Assembly: GCA_041391505.1 (NCBI GenBank)
Contig: JAWKNW010000003.1
Coordinates: 1-64,000, forward strand
DNA from: Rhodothermales bacterium
GTDB taxonomy: Bacteria; Bacteroidota; Rhodothermia; Rhodothermales; JAHQVL01
Reading direction: 5' to 3'
Length of the DNA stretch: 64,000 nucleotides
In this document: in pieces, positions 8,278-17,785 of the stretch
Layout: each line of letters opens with the position of its first letter
How positions within the stretch are numbered: the stretch's first letter is position 1
The notes under the pieces: generated by a model
Seen by the model: the letters and a program-made list of their open reading frames with translations, nothing else
Told to the model about the DNA's origin: nothing
Databases searched by the model: none
Translations under genes and position numbers: made by a program

Positions 8278-10428
8278 CTAGCTCAGCGAATAAACCAGCG
8301 TAAACAGGTACCACGACTTCACCGGCTCCCCATCGAACTGCGCCGGCTCGAACATCGCGTCTTCCAGGACGCGCAGCACCTCCTCGTCGCATCCAAAACC
8401 GATGCCCTTCACGACGACGGGCTCCACGGGCCGCCCGGCCTCATCCACCATCATCCGCACGATCACGCGCCCTTCGATGCCGGCGCGGCGCGCCCGGATC
8501 GGGTACTGGACGCGGCCACGCACGACGTCTTCGTCCTGCATCACCGCCGGCGCGTCGGGGCGGATGAAGACGCCATTTTCGTCGGTTACGCTCGCCCGCA
8601 AGGCCTTTTGCGCTTCCAGCCGTGCTTCCGTCGCCGCGATGACGTCCAGCGAATCCCGCACGGCCGCGATGCGCCCGGTGAGGTAGGCGTCATCCGGACG
8701 GAAGGTGGCGGCGGATTCGTAGCGGGCGAGCGCCTCTTCCAGGTTGCCGAGGCGGAAGAGCACATCGCCCTGTCCGCGCAGGTACTGATACTGCGATTCG
8801 GCTTCCAGGGCTTCGGCGAGGCTGTCTGCGTTGACGGGCGCCGGCATGGCAACCGGCGGCGTAGCCGGCGCGGCCGGCTCTGCTTGCGGCGGCGGGGCCG
8901 TGACGGAGGCTGTCGCCGGCGGCGGGGCGGCTGCCACGACGACGGTGGGCTGCGGAACCGGCGCCGGGGCACTGGCGGCAGGTTCGGTGGCCGGCGAGCG
9001 CGGCGCTGTCGGAGACGCCGCTTCGGCGGGCGCGGGAGCCGCTTCGGCGGGCGCGGGAGCTGCTTCGACGGGCGCGGGAGCTGCTTCGACGGGCGCGGGA
9101 GCCGCTTCGGCGGGCGTCGGGACGGACGGCGCTTCCGCGCTTCCGAAGAGCGATGCGAGGATGGCGCGGCCATTCGCGGCCATATCGCGATCGAGCGCAA
9201 AAGCCGTCGCGACGGCCAGAAAGAGCAGTGCGAGCACGCTGACGACGAGCCAGACCGGGTTCGCGGGGCGGCGCGACCCGTCGTCCGACGCGGCGTGGGC
9301 GACGAGGCGATTCCCGGTCGGGGCGACCGCCCGATCGCTCGAACGCGAGGGCACGTCGCCGGCTGGTGAAGAAGACCGTTTTTTCATGGCACGATCCGTT
9401 CGGTTGCGACCACGTCGCCCCCAGTTGGACAGGGTAGAGAGATAGGTTTCGCCCGCGGCCGGCGAGGGCTCGGCGAGCGCGGCGGCCGGCTTCCGGGAAG
9501 GGCGATCATCGGGCGCCGGGAGGGTCGGGAAGTCGAAGGCGAGGTCCGGCAGCTCCGTCAGGCCGTCGCCGAAGACCGCGTCCATGCATTCGGCAAGCAG
9601 GGCGCCGGCGGTCGCCGGCCGGTCCGCGCCGCTGAACGAAAGCGCCCGGGCGAGCACGGCGCAGAGGGGCCGGGAGACGAACGGCGACCCTTTCAGGACC
9701 TCCAGCATCCGGGCGTGCTGGCCCTTGTTGTTCACCTGGGGCAGCGCCATCCCCGTGAGCATAAAAAACAGCGTCGCCGCGCACCCGTAGATATCCCACC
9801 AGGGGCCGGCCTCGACATCGGCGTTCAACAACTCGGGCGGGGCGTAACCCCGGACTCGCAAATCGTTGACCTCACCCGTCAGCTGCGCCAGCTGAAGGCG
9901 CGCCGCCTGGAAATGATGGAGCACCGGCTGCCCCGTCTCAGCGATGAGGATCGTCTGGGGGGCTACCGTTCCGTACGCCAGACCCGCCTGATGGCACACA
10001 TCGAGCCCCTCCAGCAGCGGCACGAGCAGGCCGAGCGCCTCGTCCTGCGAAAGCCGCCCTCCGCGCTCCGCGACATAGTTGGCGAGCGTCACGCCGGCGA
10101 CAAAATCACTGATGCGATAGACCGTGCCGTGTTCGTGAACGGCGTGGAGGCGGTCCACGATATTAGGATGGAATACCGCCTGAAGCCGTTCGATCTCCTG
10201 GGCGAATACCGCATGGCCGTACGTGAACAACTCGGCATCCTGCGGCACGACCTCGCGCCCGTCCTCGGCGCGGCGCGCGAGCGAGATCGGGAAATATTCC
10301 CGCACGACGACATGCTTCTGCGTGGCCGTTTCGAGCGCGAGATAGGAGATGTCGATGGGCCCCGGGCTGCCCAGCACACTCTCGAGGGCATAGCGTTGGC
10401 CGATAATCACATTTTCAGATAAGACCAT
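8278..10428 (-). CDS. Inner-membrane pseudokinase-TonB fusion protein
   Basis: A 716-residue protein. Residues about 10-285 fold as a bacterial Ser/Thr kinase domain but lack every catalytic residue: the VAIK lysine is Arg43 (VVVREYFP), the HRD position reads Tyr-Gly-Thr (152-154), and DFG reads His-Phe-Gln (172-174). The structural APPE motif (about 196-199) remains. A membrane helix at 391-412 is followed by a Glu-Ala-Pro-Ala-Pro repeat linker (about 438-475), a TPR-like stretch, and a TonB C-terminal domain (about 636-716) containing QYPIRARRAGIEG. The expected topology is a cytoplasmic pseudokinase with a periplasmic TonB end that contacts receptors. It is divergent from a TonB-dependent receptor gene 299 bp away, its likely partner. 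Confidence 0.85.
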   Translation of the reverse strand: MVLSENVIIGQRYALESVLGSPGPIDISYLALETATQKHVVVREYFPISLARRAEDGREVVPQDAELFTYGHAVFAQEIERLQAVFHPNIVDRLHAVHEHGTVYRISDFVAGVTLANYVAERGGRLSQDEALGLLVPLLEGLDVCHQAGLAYGTVAPQTILIAETGQPVLHHFQAARLQLAQLTGEVNDLRVRGYAPPELLNADVEAGPWWDIYGCAATLFFMLTGMALPQVNNKGQHARMLEVLKGSPFVSRPLCAVLARALSFSGADRPATAGALLAECMDAVFGDGLTELPDLAFDFPTLPAPDDRPSRKPAAALAEPSPAAGETYLSTLSNWGRRGRNRTDRAMKKRSSSPAGDVPSRSSDRAVAPTGNRLVAHAASDDGSRRPANPVWLVVSVLALLFLAVATAFALDRDMAANGRAILASLFGSAEAPSVPTPAEAAPAPVEAAPAPVEAAPAPAEAAPAPAEAASPTAPRSPATEPAASAPAPVPQPTVVVAAAPPPATASVTAPPPQAEPAAPATPPVAMPAPVNADSLAEALEAESQYQYLRGQGDVLFRLGNLEEALARYESAATFRPDDAYLTGRIAAVRDSLDVIAATEARLEAQKALRASVTDENGVFIRPDAPAVMQDEDVVRGRVQYPIRARRAGIEGRVIVRMMVDEAGRPVEPVVVKGIGFGCDEEVLRVLEDAMFEPAQFDGEPVKSWYLFTLVYSLS

Positions 10429-10727
10429 GTGAATGGTAGCGGGCGGTTATGGGAGTAGCCGATGCATCCTCATAAATTGGTGAATCGGCGCGTTTTTTTG
10501 CGCGGGGATCCACCCATTCATCCACGTCTTTTGGCGCACTTTCGATAAGCCATTGCTTTATGCGCCACGGGTTTCCACGGACATAACACTTCAATAAGGG
10601 GATCCAGATTTCTTGCGTCGATGGTATGGAAAGCCATCACGCCGGCGCCGTGCCGTCCCTAAACTGACCGCCTATCGCTCTCGCTCCCCCCCACTCCCAC
10701 AGCATTACCCTCGCCCTTTCTGTACTG
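10429..10727. other. Divergent promoter region, pseudokinase-TonB / TonB receptor
   Basis: These 299 bp separate two divergent starts. The centre is AT-richer than its surroundings, with a T7 run near 10494. I cannot place a confident -35/-10 or -33/-7 pair, and there is no good ribosome-binding site in front of either ATG. Confidence 0.4.
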
Positions 10728-13535
10728 ATGAAGGTACTTTACGCCTCCGTATGCCTTCTTGTGACCTTGCAGGCTGTCGTTTACACCGGCCAGGCCCAGG
10801 AACGCGCAACCCTTGTCGGGCTCGTCACCGACGCCGCCACCCGCACGCCGCTCTACGGAGCCAGCATCTTCCTGAACACACGCGCCGGCACGACGCTCAA
10901 AAGCACCGTCGCGGATGTCGATGGCCGTTTCCAGGTCGACGACATCGAGCCGGGCGCCTATACCCTTGAGGTCAACTACATCGCCTACATCGGCTTCACG
11001 ATCGACCTCGATCTGTCGGCCAACGAACTCCGGACGATCAACGCCACGCTGACGGAGGAGCCGATCAGCCTGGGCTCCGTGGTGGTCACGGCGTCGCGAA
11101 CGTCGGAAAAGGCGCTGGATGCGCCGGCGTCGGTATCGCTCATCGACGCGAAGGGGATCCAGCAGGATGTGGCGCCTTCGACCATCGCCGCGCTGCGGAA
11201 CGCGATCGGCGTGGATGTCGCCCAGACGAGCTTCGACCACACCCAGATCGCGTTTCGAGGCTTCAACACGCCCAACATCAGCAACATCTATGTGCTGAAC
11301 GACTACCGCCCGACGATCGGGCCCGAGGGCCTGGCCTATTACAGCATCATGACGGCCACGCAGATCGATCTCGATCACATGGAAGTGGTCCGCGGGCCGG
11401 CCTCCGCGCTCTACGGCGCCGGCGGCGACGAGGGGGTGCTCCACATCATCACCAAGGACCCCTTCGCCTATCCCGGAACGACCCTCGCCGTCCAGGGAGG
11501 CGAACGCTCGAGCCTGGGTGCGCAATACCGTCACGCCGGCGTGATCGACAACCGATGGGGCTACAAGCTCACCGCCATGTACGCCCAGGCCCAGGAATGG
11601 CCGTATCGCCCGGAGGACCCGCTCGATCTGCTCCAGCTCGAACGAGAGGTCGTCGAACGGGAAACCGACTACTCCAAGTTCGGCGTCACCGGCATGGTAA
11701 AATACCGGCTAAGTCAGCCGGTGTCGCTCACCGCCAACATCGGGTACTCCGAGCTGAACGGTTTCCTGCTGTCCGATCTGGCTCAGTTTCAGGTCAAGAA
11801 CATGAAGGACCTGTTCGGCCAGCTCCGGCTGCAGGCCGGCGACCTCTTTGCGCAGATCTATGCGAACGTCCGCAACGACGGCGATTCCTACGCCTATTCC
11901 ACCCCCCTCCCCATCGAACAGGACGGCGGCCGGTTCGGCGCCCAGATCCAGTACCAATTCAACTCCCGCGACGAGCGCTCCCGCTTCACGTTCGGGTTGG
12001 ACGGCGAGGCGTTCTCGCTGGAAACGGAGGGCACCCTCAATGGCCGGTTCGAGGAGAACGACGCCATCCGGCTGCTGGGCGGGTATGCCCAGACGGCGCA
12101 CCGGCTTTCCGAAGCGGTCGACCTGACCGTGGCGCTGCGCGCCGACTGGAGCAACGTCTACCAGGACATCCAGATCTCGCCGCGTATCGCCACCGTGTTC
12201 AAACTGGCGCCGCAGCAGACGCTGCGTCTGTCCTTCAACACGGCCTTCGCCGCGCCGACGAGTTACCAGTTTTTCCTCGACATCCCGTTCTATTTCCCGC
12301 TGGACGACACGCGCAACATCGTCATCCAGATGCAGGGATCGGGCTCCTACACCTTCGATCGTTTCCGCCAGCAACAGGCCGCCCGTCTGGTGCTGCCGGT
12401 CGACGGCCTTTTCGGCGAAGACATCTCCCTTTCCGCCATCCCGCTGGCCCCGTTCTACGGCGTTGCGGCGGCTACCGGCCTCATCGACCGGCTCCGGTCC
12501 GCGGAGCCCCTGCAGGGCCTGCCCCTCTCGGCGGAGCAGCGCAACGTGCTGGCGGACTTGCTGGGTTATACGGCCCTCGCCGGCTCGCTCGGTCCCTCCA
12601 CAACCGGTTCGGCCTTCATCGGCGTGCCGAATTTCAGCGAAGGCGGCGTCATCCCCCTGAGCAGCCCGATCGACGTGCGGCCGCTCGAGCAGACGACCAC
12701 CCGGACGTTCGAAGTCGGCTACAAAGGGCTTTTCGCGGACAACGCGCTGTTTTTGATCGACATCTACTACAACCAGAAGAAGAACTTCGTAGCGCCGATC
12801 GCGCTCAGCTCGCCGTTCGTGTATCTGAACGGCACCGGCCTCTCGAGGGATCTCACGGCGGCCCTGAACACCCTCTTCGCCTCCTCGGCAGACCCAACCC
12901 TCCAGTTCCTGCTCGGCAGCGCACAGGCGTCAGGACTCACCCCGGGGCAGTCGGCCGAGATCCTCGCCGCGCTCGTGGGCACTTCGCTCAACGAATTCCC
13001 GCTGGGCGTGATCCAGCCCGACCAGGAGGTTCTGGTCAACGAGGACCCCAACGCCGTCCCGATTCTCGCGTCCTACATCAACTACGGCCAGGTGCAGTAC
13101 TGGGGTATCGACGCCGCCCTGGAATTTTTCGCCCACGACGACTATTCCCTCTTCGCCAACCTGTCGGTCGTGAGCGACGACTTCTTCGACGCCTCGGATC
13201 TCGGCGAAACCAACACCGATTTCCAGCTCGCGCTCAACGCGCCGTCGTTCAAGTTCAAACTCGGCGGCGAATACCGACTGCCCGGCGGGTTCTCGGTCAA
13301 CGCCTCCGGTCGGTATAATAAAGGGTTTCCGGTGCGCGCCGGCCTGTTGACGGGCCGCGTCGACCCGTATTTTCTGCTCGATCTCGGTTTCGGACAGGAC
13401 TTTAGCGATCGGGTGCCCGGTCTTCGCATGGACGTCATGGTGCAGAACGCCCTGAAGAACGAACACCGCGAGTTCGTCGGCGCGCCGCGCATCGGCCGGC
13501 TTACCCAGCTGCGCCTCACCTATACCCTCGAGTAA
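10728..13535 (+). CDS. TonB-dependent receptor with carboxypeptidase-regulatory-like N-terminal domain
   Basis: A 935-residue outer-membrane receptor. The signal peptide covers residues 1-24. A carboxypeptidase D regulatory-like beta-sandwich (about 28-112) carries the usual TLVGLVTDAATRTPLYGASI opening. A plug domain (about 125-245) contains VVVTASRTSEKALDAPASV and MEVVRGPASALYG, and a 22-strand barrel reaches the C-terminus. Receptors of this class import siderophores, cobalamin or glycans; nothing in the sequence fixes the ligand. No SusD partner follows; an SMP-30-family gene begins 15 bp downstream, suggesting cotranscription. The adjacent divergent TonB fusion is a candidate energising partner. 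Confidence 0.92.
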   Translation: MKVLYASVCLLVTLQAVVYTGQAQERATLVGLVTDAATRTPLYGASIFLNTRAGTTLKSTVADVDGRFQVDDIEPGAYTLEVNYIAYIGFTIDLDLSANELRTINATLTEEPISLGSVVVTASRTSEKALDAPASVSLIDAKGIQQDVAPSTIAALRNAIGVDVAQTSFDHTQIAFRGFNTPNISNIYVLNDYRPTIGPEGLAYYSIMTATQIDLDHMEVVRGPASALYGAGGDEGVLHIITKDPFAYPGTTLAVQGGERSSLGAQYRHAGVIDNRWGYKLTAMYAQAQEWPYRPEDPLDLLQLEREVVERETDYSKFGVTGMVKYRLSQPVSLTANIGYSELNGFLLSDLAQFQVKNMKDLFGQLRLQAGDLFAQIYANVRNDGDSYAYSTPLPIEQDGGRFGAQIQYQFNSRDERSRFTFGLDGEAFSLETEGTLNGRFEENDAIRLLGGYAQTAHRLSEAVDLTVALRADWSNVYQDIQISPRIATVFKLAPQQTLRLSFNTAFAAPTSYQFFLDIPFYFPLDDTRNIVIQMQGSGSYTFDRFRQQQAARLVLPVDGLFGEDISLSAIPLAPFYGVAAATGLIDRLRSAEPLQGLPLSAEQRNVLADLLGYTALAGSLGPSTTGSAFIGVPNFSEGGVIPLSSPIDVRPLEQTTTRTFEVGYKGLFADNALFLIDIYYNQKKNFVAPIALSSPFVYLNGTGLSRDLTAALNTLFASSADPTLQFLLGSAQASGLTPGQSAEILAALVGTSLNEFPLGVIQPDQEVLVNEDPNAVPILASYINYGQVQYWGIDAALEFFAHDDYSLFANLSVVSDDFFDASDLGETNTDFQLALNAPSFKFKLGGEYRLPGGFSVNASGRYNKGFPVRAGLLTGRVDPYFLLDLGFGQDFSDRVPGLRMDVMVQNALKNEHREFVGAPRIGRLTQLRLTYTLE

Positions 13536-13550
13536 AAGCCCCCTTCCCCC

Positions 13551-14525
13551 ATGAAGCTACCTGATACGCCGGCCTTCGCAGGCCGCGACCTCCAGCGGCC
13601 GGAGTGCGTCCTCTGCACGCGCCGCGGCGACCTCTTCGTCTCGGACCGGCGCGGCGGCGTGATGCGCATCCATCCCGATGGCCGGCAAACCCTGATCCTG
13701 CCCGATTTGCCCGCGGATGTCCCGCCCCTGTGGCCCAACGGCATCGCGCTCCTGCCGGACGGATCGTGGCTGGTGGCCGATCTGAGCGAGGCGCACGCCG
13801 GCGTGTGGCGGCTCCATGCTTCCGGACGCCTCGAGCCGTTTCTTCGCGCGGTCGACGGCGTCCCCCTGCCTTCGGCCAATTTCGTCATGACGGACCGGCA
13901 GGACCGCGTCTGGATCACCGTCAGCTCCCGGATGGCGCCCCGGACGCTCGACTTCCAGCCGGATGCGGCCTCCGGCTTTGTCGTGCTCGTCGACCCACGC
14001 GGGGCGCGTATCGTGGCGGACGGACTGGGATTCACGAACGAGTGCCGGCTCGACGCCGACGAGCGCTGGCTCTACGTCAACGAGACCTTCGGGCGGCGCA
14101 TCACCCGCTTCCGCGTCGCGCCGGACGGTACGCTGGCCGAGCGCGAGGTCTTCGCCACCTTCGGCGCCGGCACGTTTCCGGACGGCCTCGCCCTCGACAT
14201 CGAGGGCGGGTTATGGCTCACCAGCATCGTCAGCAACCGCCTGATTCGTATCGCCCCGGATGGCGCGCAGGAGATCGTGCTGGAGGATGCCGACGCCGGC
14301 CACATCGCGCGCGCCGAGGCCGCCTATCACGCGCGCACGATGGACCGCGCGCATCTGGACACCGTCGAGAGCCACGTGCTGCGCAACATCTCCTCCGTCG
14401 CCTTCGGGGGGCCCGACCTGCGAACGATGTACCTGGGATCGCTGCTCGGAGACCGCGTGGTCGCCATCCGATCGCCCGTCGCCGGCCTGCCGCTGGCGCA
14501 CTGGGACATCGCCCCGGCCGGGTAG
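13551..14525 (+). CDS. SMP-30/gluconolactonase/LRE family protein
   Basis: A 324-residue six-bladed propeller of the SMP-30 family, which hydrolyses sugar lactones using one divalent metal. Candidate metal ligands are Glu18 (RPECVLC), the Asn of FTNECRLD and the Asp of FPDGLALD. There is no signal peptide, so it is probably cytoplasmic. The start lies 15 bp after the TonB receptor stop and is probably in the same operon. This fits uptake and oxidation of a sugar through an aldonolactone intermediate. Confidence 0.88.
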   Translation: MKLPDTPAFAGRDLQRPECVLCTRRGDLFVSDRRGGVMRIHPDGRQTLILPDLPADVPPLWPNGIALLPDGSWLVADLSEAHAGVWRLHASGRLEPFLRAVDGVPLPSANFVMTDRQDRVWITVSSRMAPRTLDFQPDAASGFVVLVDPRGARIVADGLGFTNECRLDADERWLYVNETFGRRITRFRVAPDGTLAEREVFATFGAGTFPDGLALDIEGGLWLTSIVSNRLIRIAPDGAQEIVLEDADAGHIARAEAAYHARTMDRAHLDTVESHVLRNISSVAFGGPDLRTMYLGSLLGDRVVAIRSPVAGLPLAHWDIAPAG

Positions 14526-14594
14526 ACCGGTTGCTGTTCTCGGGGCTGAAATCGTATTATGAGTTTTATTCAGCCCCAAACCAGCAGGCGACCC

Positions 14595-16112
14595 ATGCAA
14601 CGCATCCTCTCCGTGCTCCTCGTCACCCTTCTCGTCGGCGCCCATTCCCCCGACCCCACCCGGACCCGAAATGGGCTGCCGCGCAGCACGCCGGAGGCGG
14701 AAGGCGTGTCGTCCCGCGCGATCCTCGACTTCATCGAGGCGGCGGACGCCGAGATCGACGCGATGAACAGCTTCATGCTGGTCCGGCACGGCAAGGTGAT
14801 CGCCGAGGGCTGGTGGTCGCCCTACAACGCCGAGAGCCCGCACGTCCTCTACTCGCTGAGCAAGAGTTTCACCTCGACGGCGGTCGGTCTCGCGATTTCC
14901 GAGGGGCGCTTCAGCAAATACGACCCCGTGATCGGCTTTTTTCCGGACGACGTCCCGGCGAATCCGAGCGACAACCTGAAAGCCATGCGCGTGCACGACC
15001 TGCTGCGCATGTCCGCCGGCCATGAAGACGAGGTGGCGCTCCAGGGGCAGGAAAACTGGATCCGGGCGTTCCTGGCGCATCCGGTGCCGCACATCCCGGG
15101 CACGCATTTCAAGTACAACACGCCGGCGACGTTCATGCTCTCGGCCATCGTGCAGGAAACGACCGGGCAGACGGTGTTCGATTACCTGAAGCCGCGGCTG
15201 TTCGAGCCGCTCGACATCCAGGAGCCCGTCTGGGATACCAATCCCCAGGGTATCTCACTGGGCGGCTACGGCCTGAACGTCCGTACGGAAGACATTGCGA
15301 AGCTGGGCCAGCTTTATCTCCAGAAGGGGCAGTGGAACGGCAAACAGATCATCCCGGCCGAGTGGGCGGAGGCGGCGACGCGTCTCCAGACGTCCAACGG
15401 CGGCAGCCCGACGAGCGACTGGCATCAGGGGTACGGCTACCAGTTCTGGCGCTCGCGCCACAACACCTACCGGGGCGACGGGGCGTTCGGCCAGTACTGC
15501 ATGGTGATCCCCGAGCACGACGCCGTCATCGCGATCACGAGCGGCGTGCGGGACATGCAGCAGGTGATGAATCTGGTGTGGGACAAGCTCCTGCCGGCCC
15601 TGGCGGGCGAGGCGGCGCTGCCCGAGGCGCCGGCGGCGCACGAGGCCCTGACGGCGCGGCTCGCGAGCCTGCAGGTGAAGCCCGCCCCGGGGCAACCGAC
15701 CTCCAAGCTCGCGCGGCGTGTATCCGGCAAGCGATTCGTCTTCCCCGAAAACGACCAGGGCGTGACGTCGATGACGTTCGATTTCCGCTCGAAGACGCCG
15801 TCGTTGACGGTAGAGACCGGGGCCGGCGAAAGCCGGATCCCCATCGGGTACGGCACGTGGGCGACGGGCAGGTCCTCGTATGCGAACGGGATCGAGTCGT
15901 TTACCTCCGTCCACATGCCCGACGCCCCCGTGGGCGCCTCGGGCGGCTGGTCGGCGGACGACACCTTCGAGCTCAAGCTCGTGGTATACGAGTCGCCGTT
16001 TTACACCAGCATGACGTTCCGTTTCGACGGCGACACTGTGACGGTCGACGGCATTCGCAACCCGTCGCGGGGCGAACGCGCCTCGCCGCAGCTGGTGGGT
16101 ACGGCGAAATGA
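14595..16112 (+). CDS. Class C beta-lactamase-like serine hydrolase, exported
   Basis: A 505-residue serine hydrolase of the beta-lactamase/D-alanyl-D-alanine carboxypeptidase/esterase group. The start at 14595 is preferred over the in-frame ATG at 14559 because a signal peptide (MQRILSVLLVTLLVGAHS) begins here. The nucleophile motif SxxK is Ser87-Leu-Ser-Lys90, and a YNT motif stands where the family has YxN. About 100 extra C-terminal residues form a lipocalin-like beta domain after the catalytic part. Such proteins are usually periplasmic esterases or peptidases rather than resistance enzymes. It lies 69 bp after the SMP-30 gene and is convergent with the sulfatase gene. Confidence 0.88.
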   Translation: MQRILSVLLVTLLVGAHSPDPTRTRNGLPRSTPEAEGVSSRAILDFIEAADAEIDAMNSFMLVRHGKVIAEGWWSPYNAESPHVLYSLSKSFTSTAVGLAISEGRFSKYDPVIGFFPDDVPANPSDNLKAMRVHDLLRMSAGHEDEVALQGQENWIRAFLAHPVPHIPGTHFKYNTPATFMLSAIVQETTGQTVFDYLKPRLFEPLDIQEPVWDTNPQGISLGGYGLNVRTEDIAKLGQLYLQKGQWNGKQIIPAEWAEAATRLQTSNGGSPTSDWHQGYGYQFWRSRHNTYRGDGAFGQYCMVIPEHDAVIAITSGVRDMQQVMNLVWDKLLPALAGEAALPEAPAAHEALTARLASLQVKPAPGQPTSKLARRVSGKRFVFPENDQGVTSMTFDFRSKTPSLTVETGAGESRIPIGYGTWATGRSSYANGIESFTSVHMPDAPVGASGGWSADDTFELKLVVYESPFYTSMTFRFDGDTVTVDGIRNPSRGERASPQLVGTAK

Positions 16113-16127
16113 TCGCCGGCGCCAGCC

Positions 16128-17612
16128 TCATTCCCCAAAGTATTTCTTCCGCACGCTCTCGGGCTGCCAGCGGTCGGGCGAGCGCGTGAAGGTACGGTAG
16201 TCGTACTCCATCGGCATCCGTTCTTCCGACGTGAGCGGATGCGGGTCATGGGCGCGCTGCTGCCAGTCCGCCAGGAGCTCCATGAGATGGGCGACGCGTT
16301 CGGCCTGATCGGGCGACTCGGCGAGATTGTTCAGCTCGTTTGGATCGGCGGCGAGGTTGAAGAGCTGGTTGTAGTGCAGTTTCGGGTAGCGGATCAGCTT
16401 CCAGTCTCCTTCGTGTACCGACCGCATGAGGTCCTCGTACGTCGTGAAGAGCGAGGGGCGGACGGCGCCCTCCTCACCGCGCCACAGCGGCGCGAGATCG
16501 ACGCCTTCCGAGCCCTCGACGGTGGGCAGTCCGAGCCGGCGGACGAGCGTGGGAAAGATATCGTAGAGGTAGGTGTACGCGTCCGTTTCGCCGTGCGGGA
16601 TGCCCGGGCCGGCGAAGACCAGCGGCACCCGGCTGCTGTGCTCGTACAGGCTTTGTTTACCGAGCAAGCCGTGGCTGCCCAGCGCCAGGCCGTTATCGGC
16701 CGCGAAGACGACGAGGGTGTTGTCCGCCTTGCCCGCGCGGCGCAGCGCGGCGAGGATGCGTCCGATCTGGGCGTCGGTGTGGGTGACGAGGCCGTAATAT
16801 TCCGCGAGCTGGGCGCGTATGACCGACTCGGTTCGCGGCCACGCCGCGAGTTGCTCGTCGCGTCCGGTGAGCCATCCGTTGTGGAAGGGATGCGCCGGCA
16901 TGAAGTTGGCCGGGAGCGGCACCGCGTCGGGCGGGTACATCTCCGCGTAGGGTCCGGGCGGGGTGCGGGGATCGTGTGGCGTGCTGAAGGCCACATAGGC
17001 CAGAAACGGCGTGTCGGAGCCCGACTGCGCCGCGAGAAAGTCGATGGCGGCATCCGCGTACAGCTCGGCGGAGAAGCTCATCGTGTCGGGGTCGGTATAG
17101 GTGCCGTCCGGCTTGAGATCGCGCACCGGCACCTTGAAATGGTCGGCCATCCCACCGAAAAAGACGCGCCGGCCAACCGAAAAACTGCGCGCGAACGAAG
17201 CCTGGCTGTTGTGCCATTTGCCCGTACCGAACGTGGTATAGCCCCGTCCCCGCATCATTTCCGGATAGGTCGCCACCGTATCCAGGTTGTCGTACACATT
17301 AAACAGGCTGCGCCCGCTCATGAGCATGGCCCGGCTTGGCGCGCACACGGCGCCGTGGTGCGACCCCATCACGTAGTTGCGCCGGAAGCTGAAGCCCGTG
17401 CCGATGAGGCTGTCCATCGTCGGCGTGCGGATGGCCGGATTGTCGTAGGCTCCGATGGCGTCGGCGCGTTGATCGTCGGTAAAGAGGATGAGGATGTTGG
17501 GCGTGCCAGGCGGCGGGGGTGGCGCGGCCGGCTCGGGCCGGCGGCAGCCCGTGAGGGCGAGGATCGTCATCAGCAACGCGGCCGACAGCGCGGACAGATC
17601 GCGAACGTTCAT
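16128..17612 (-). CDS. Sulfatase, lipoprotein
   Basis: A 494-residue type I sulfatase. The start at 17612 gives a lipoprotein signal peptide ending in LALTGC (Cys23), with a proline-rich tether after it. The formylglycine motif CAPSR has Cys90, which needs an anaerobic or FGE-type maturase not seen in the window. Metal and active-site features include DDQRAD near residue 46, GTGKWH, and AADNGLALGSHG. The C-terminal ENDxSDP-like part reads NLAADPNELNNLAES. It should act on sulfated glycans or esters at the cell envelope. Divergent from the histidine kinase gene. Confidence 0.92.
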   Translation of the reverse strand: MNVRDLSALSAALLMTILALTGCRRPEPAAPPPPPGTPNILILFTDDQRADAIGAYDNPAIRTPTMDSLIGTGFSFRRNYVMGSHHGAVCAPSRAMLMSGRSLFNVYDNLDTVATYPEMMRGRGYTTFGTGKWHNSQASFARSFSVGRRVFFGGMADHFKVPVRDLKPDGTYTDPDTMSFSAELYADAAIDFLAAQSGSDTPFLAYVAFSTPHDPRTPPGPYAEMYPPDAVPLPANFMPAHPFHNGWLTGRDEQLAAWPRTESVIRAQLAEYYGLVTHTDAQIGRILAALRRAGKADNTLVVFAADNGLALGSHGLLGKQSLYEHSSRVPLVFAGPGIPHGETDAYTYLYDIFPTLVRRLGLPTVEGSEGVDLAPLWRGEEGAVRPSLFTTYEDLMRSVHEGDWKLIRYPKLHYNQLFNLAADPNELNNLAESPDQAERVAHLMELLADWQQRAHDPHPLTSEERMPMEYDYRTFTRSPDRWQPESVRKKYFGE

Positions 17613-17785
17613 AACAGTCGAGTCGAGGAAGGCTGGCGGGATACGGATCGCCGGTATCCGAAGCAGGCTACCGGTTCGGGGCATGGGATGCCGGGCCGGC
17701 CACAATATATACATTTAACATTTCTAAGCGATTTTGCAGCCGTGTGGGGCCCCTGGAAGTGAACTCAACCGGATTGTAGACGTTC

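Noticed and set aside
9015..9115. Short tandem repeats that look like a CRISPR or microsatellite
   Set aside because: They are in frame and encode the Ala-Pro-Glu linker of the TonB fusion protein. There are no spacers.
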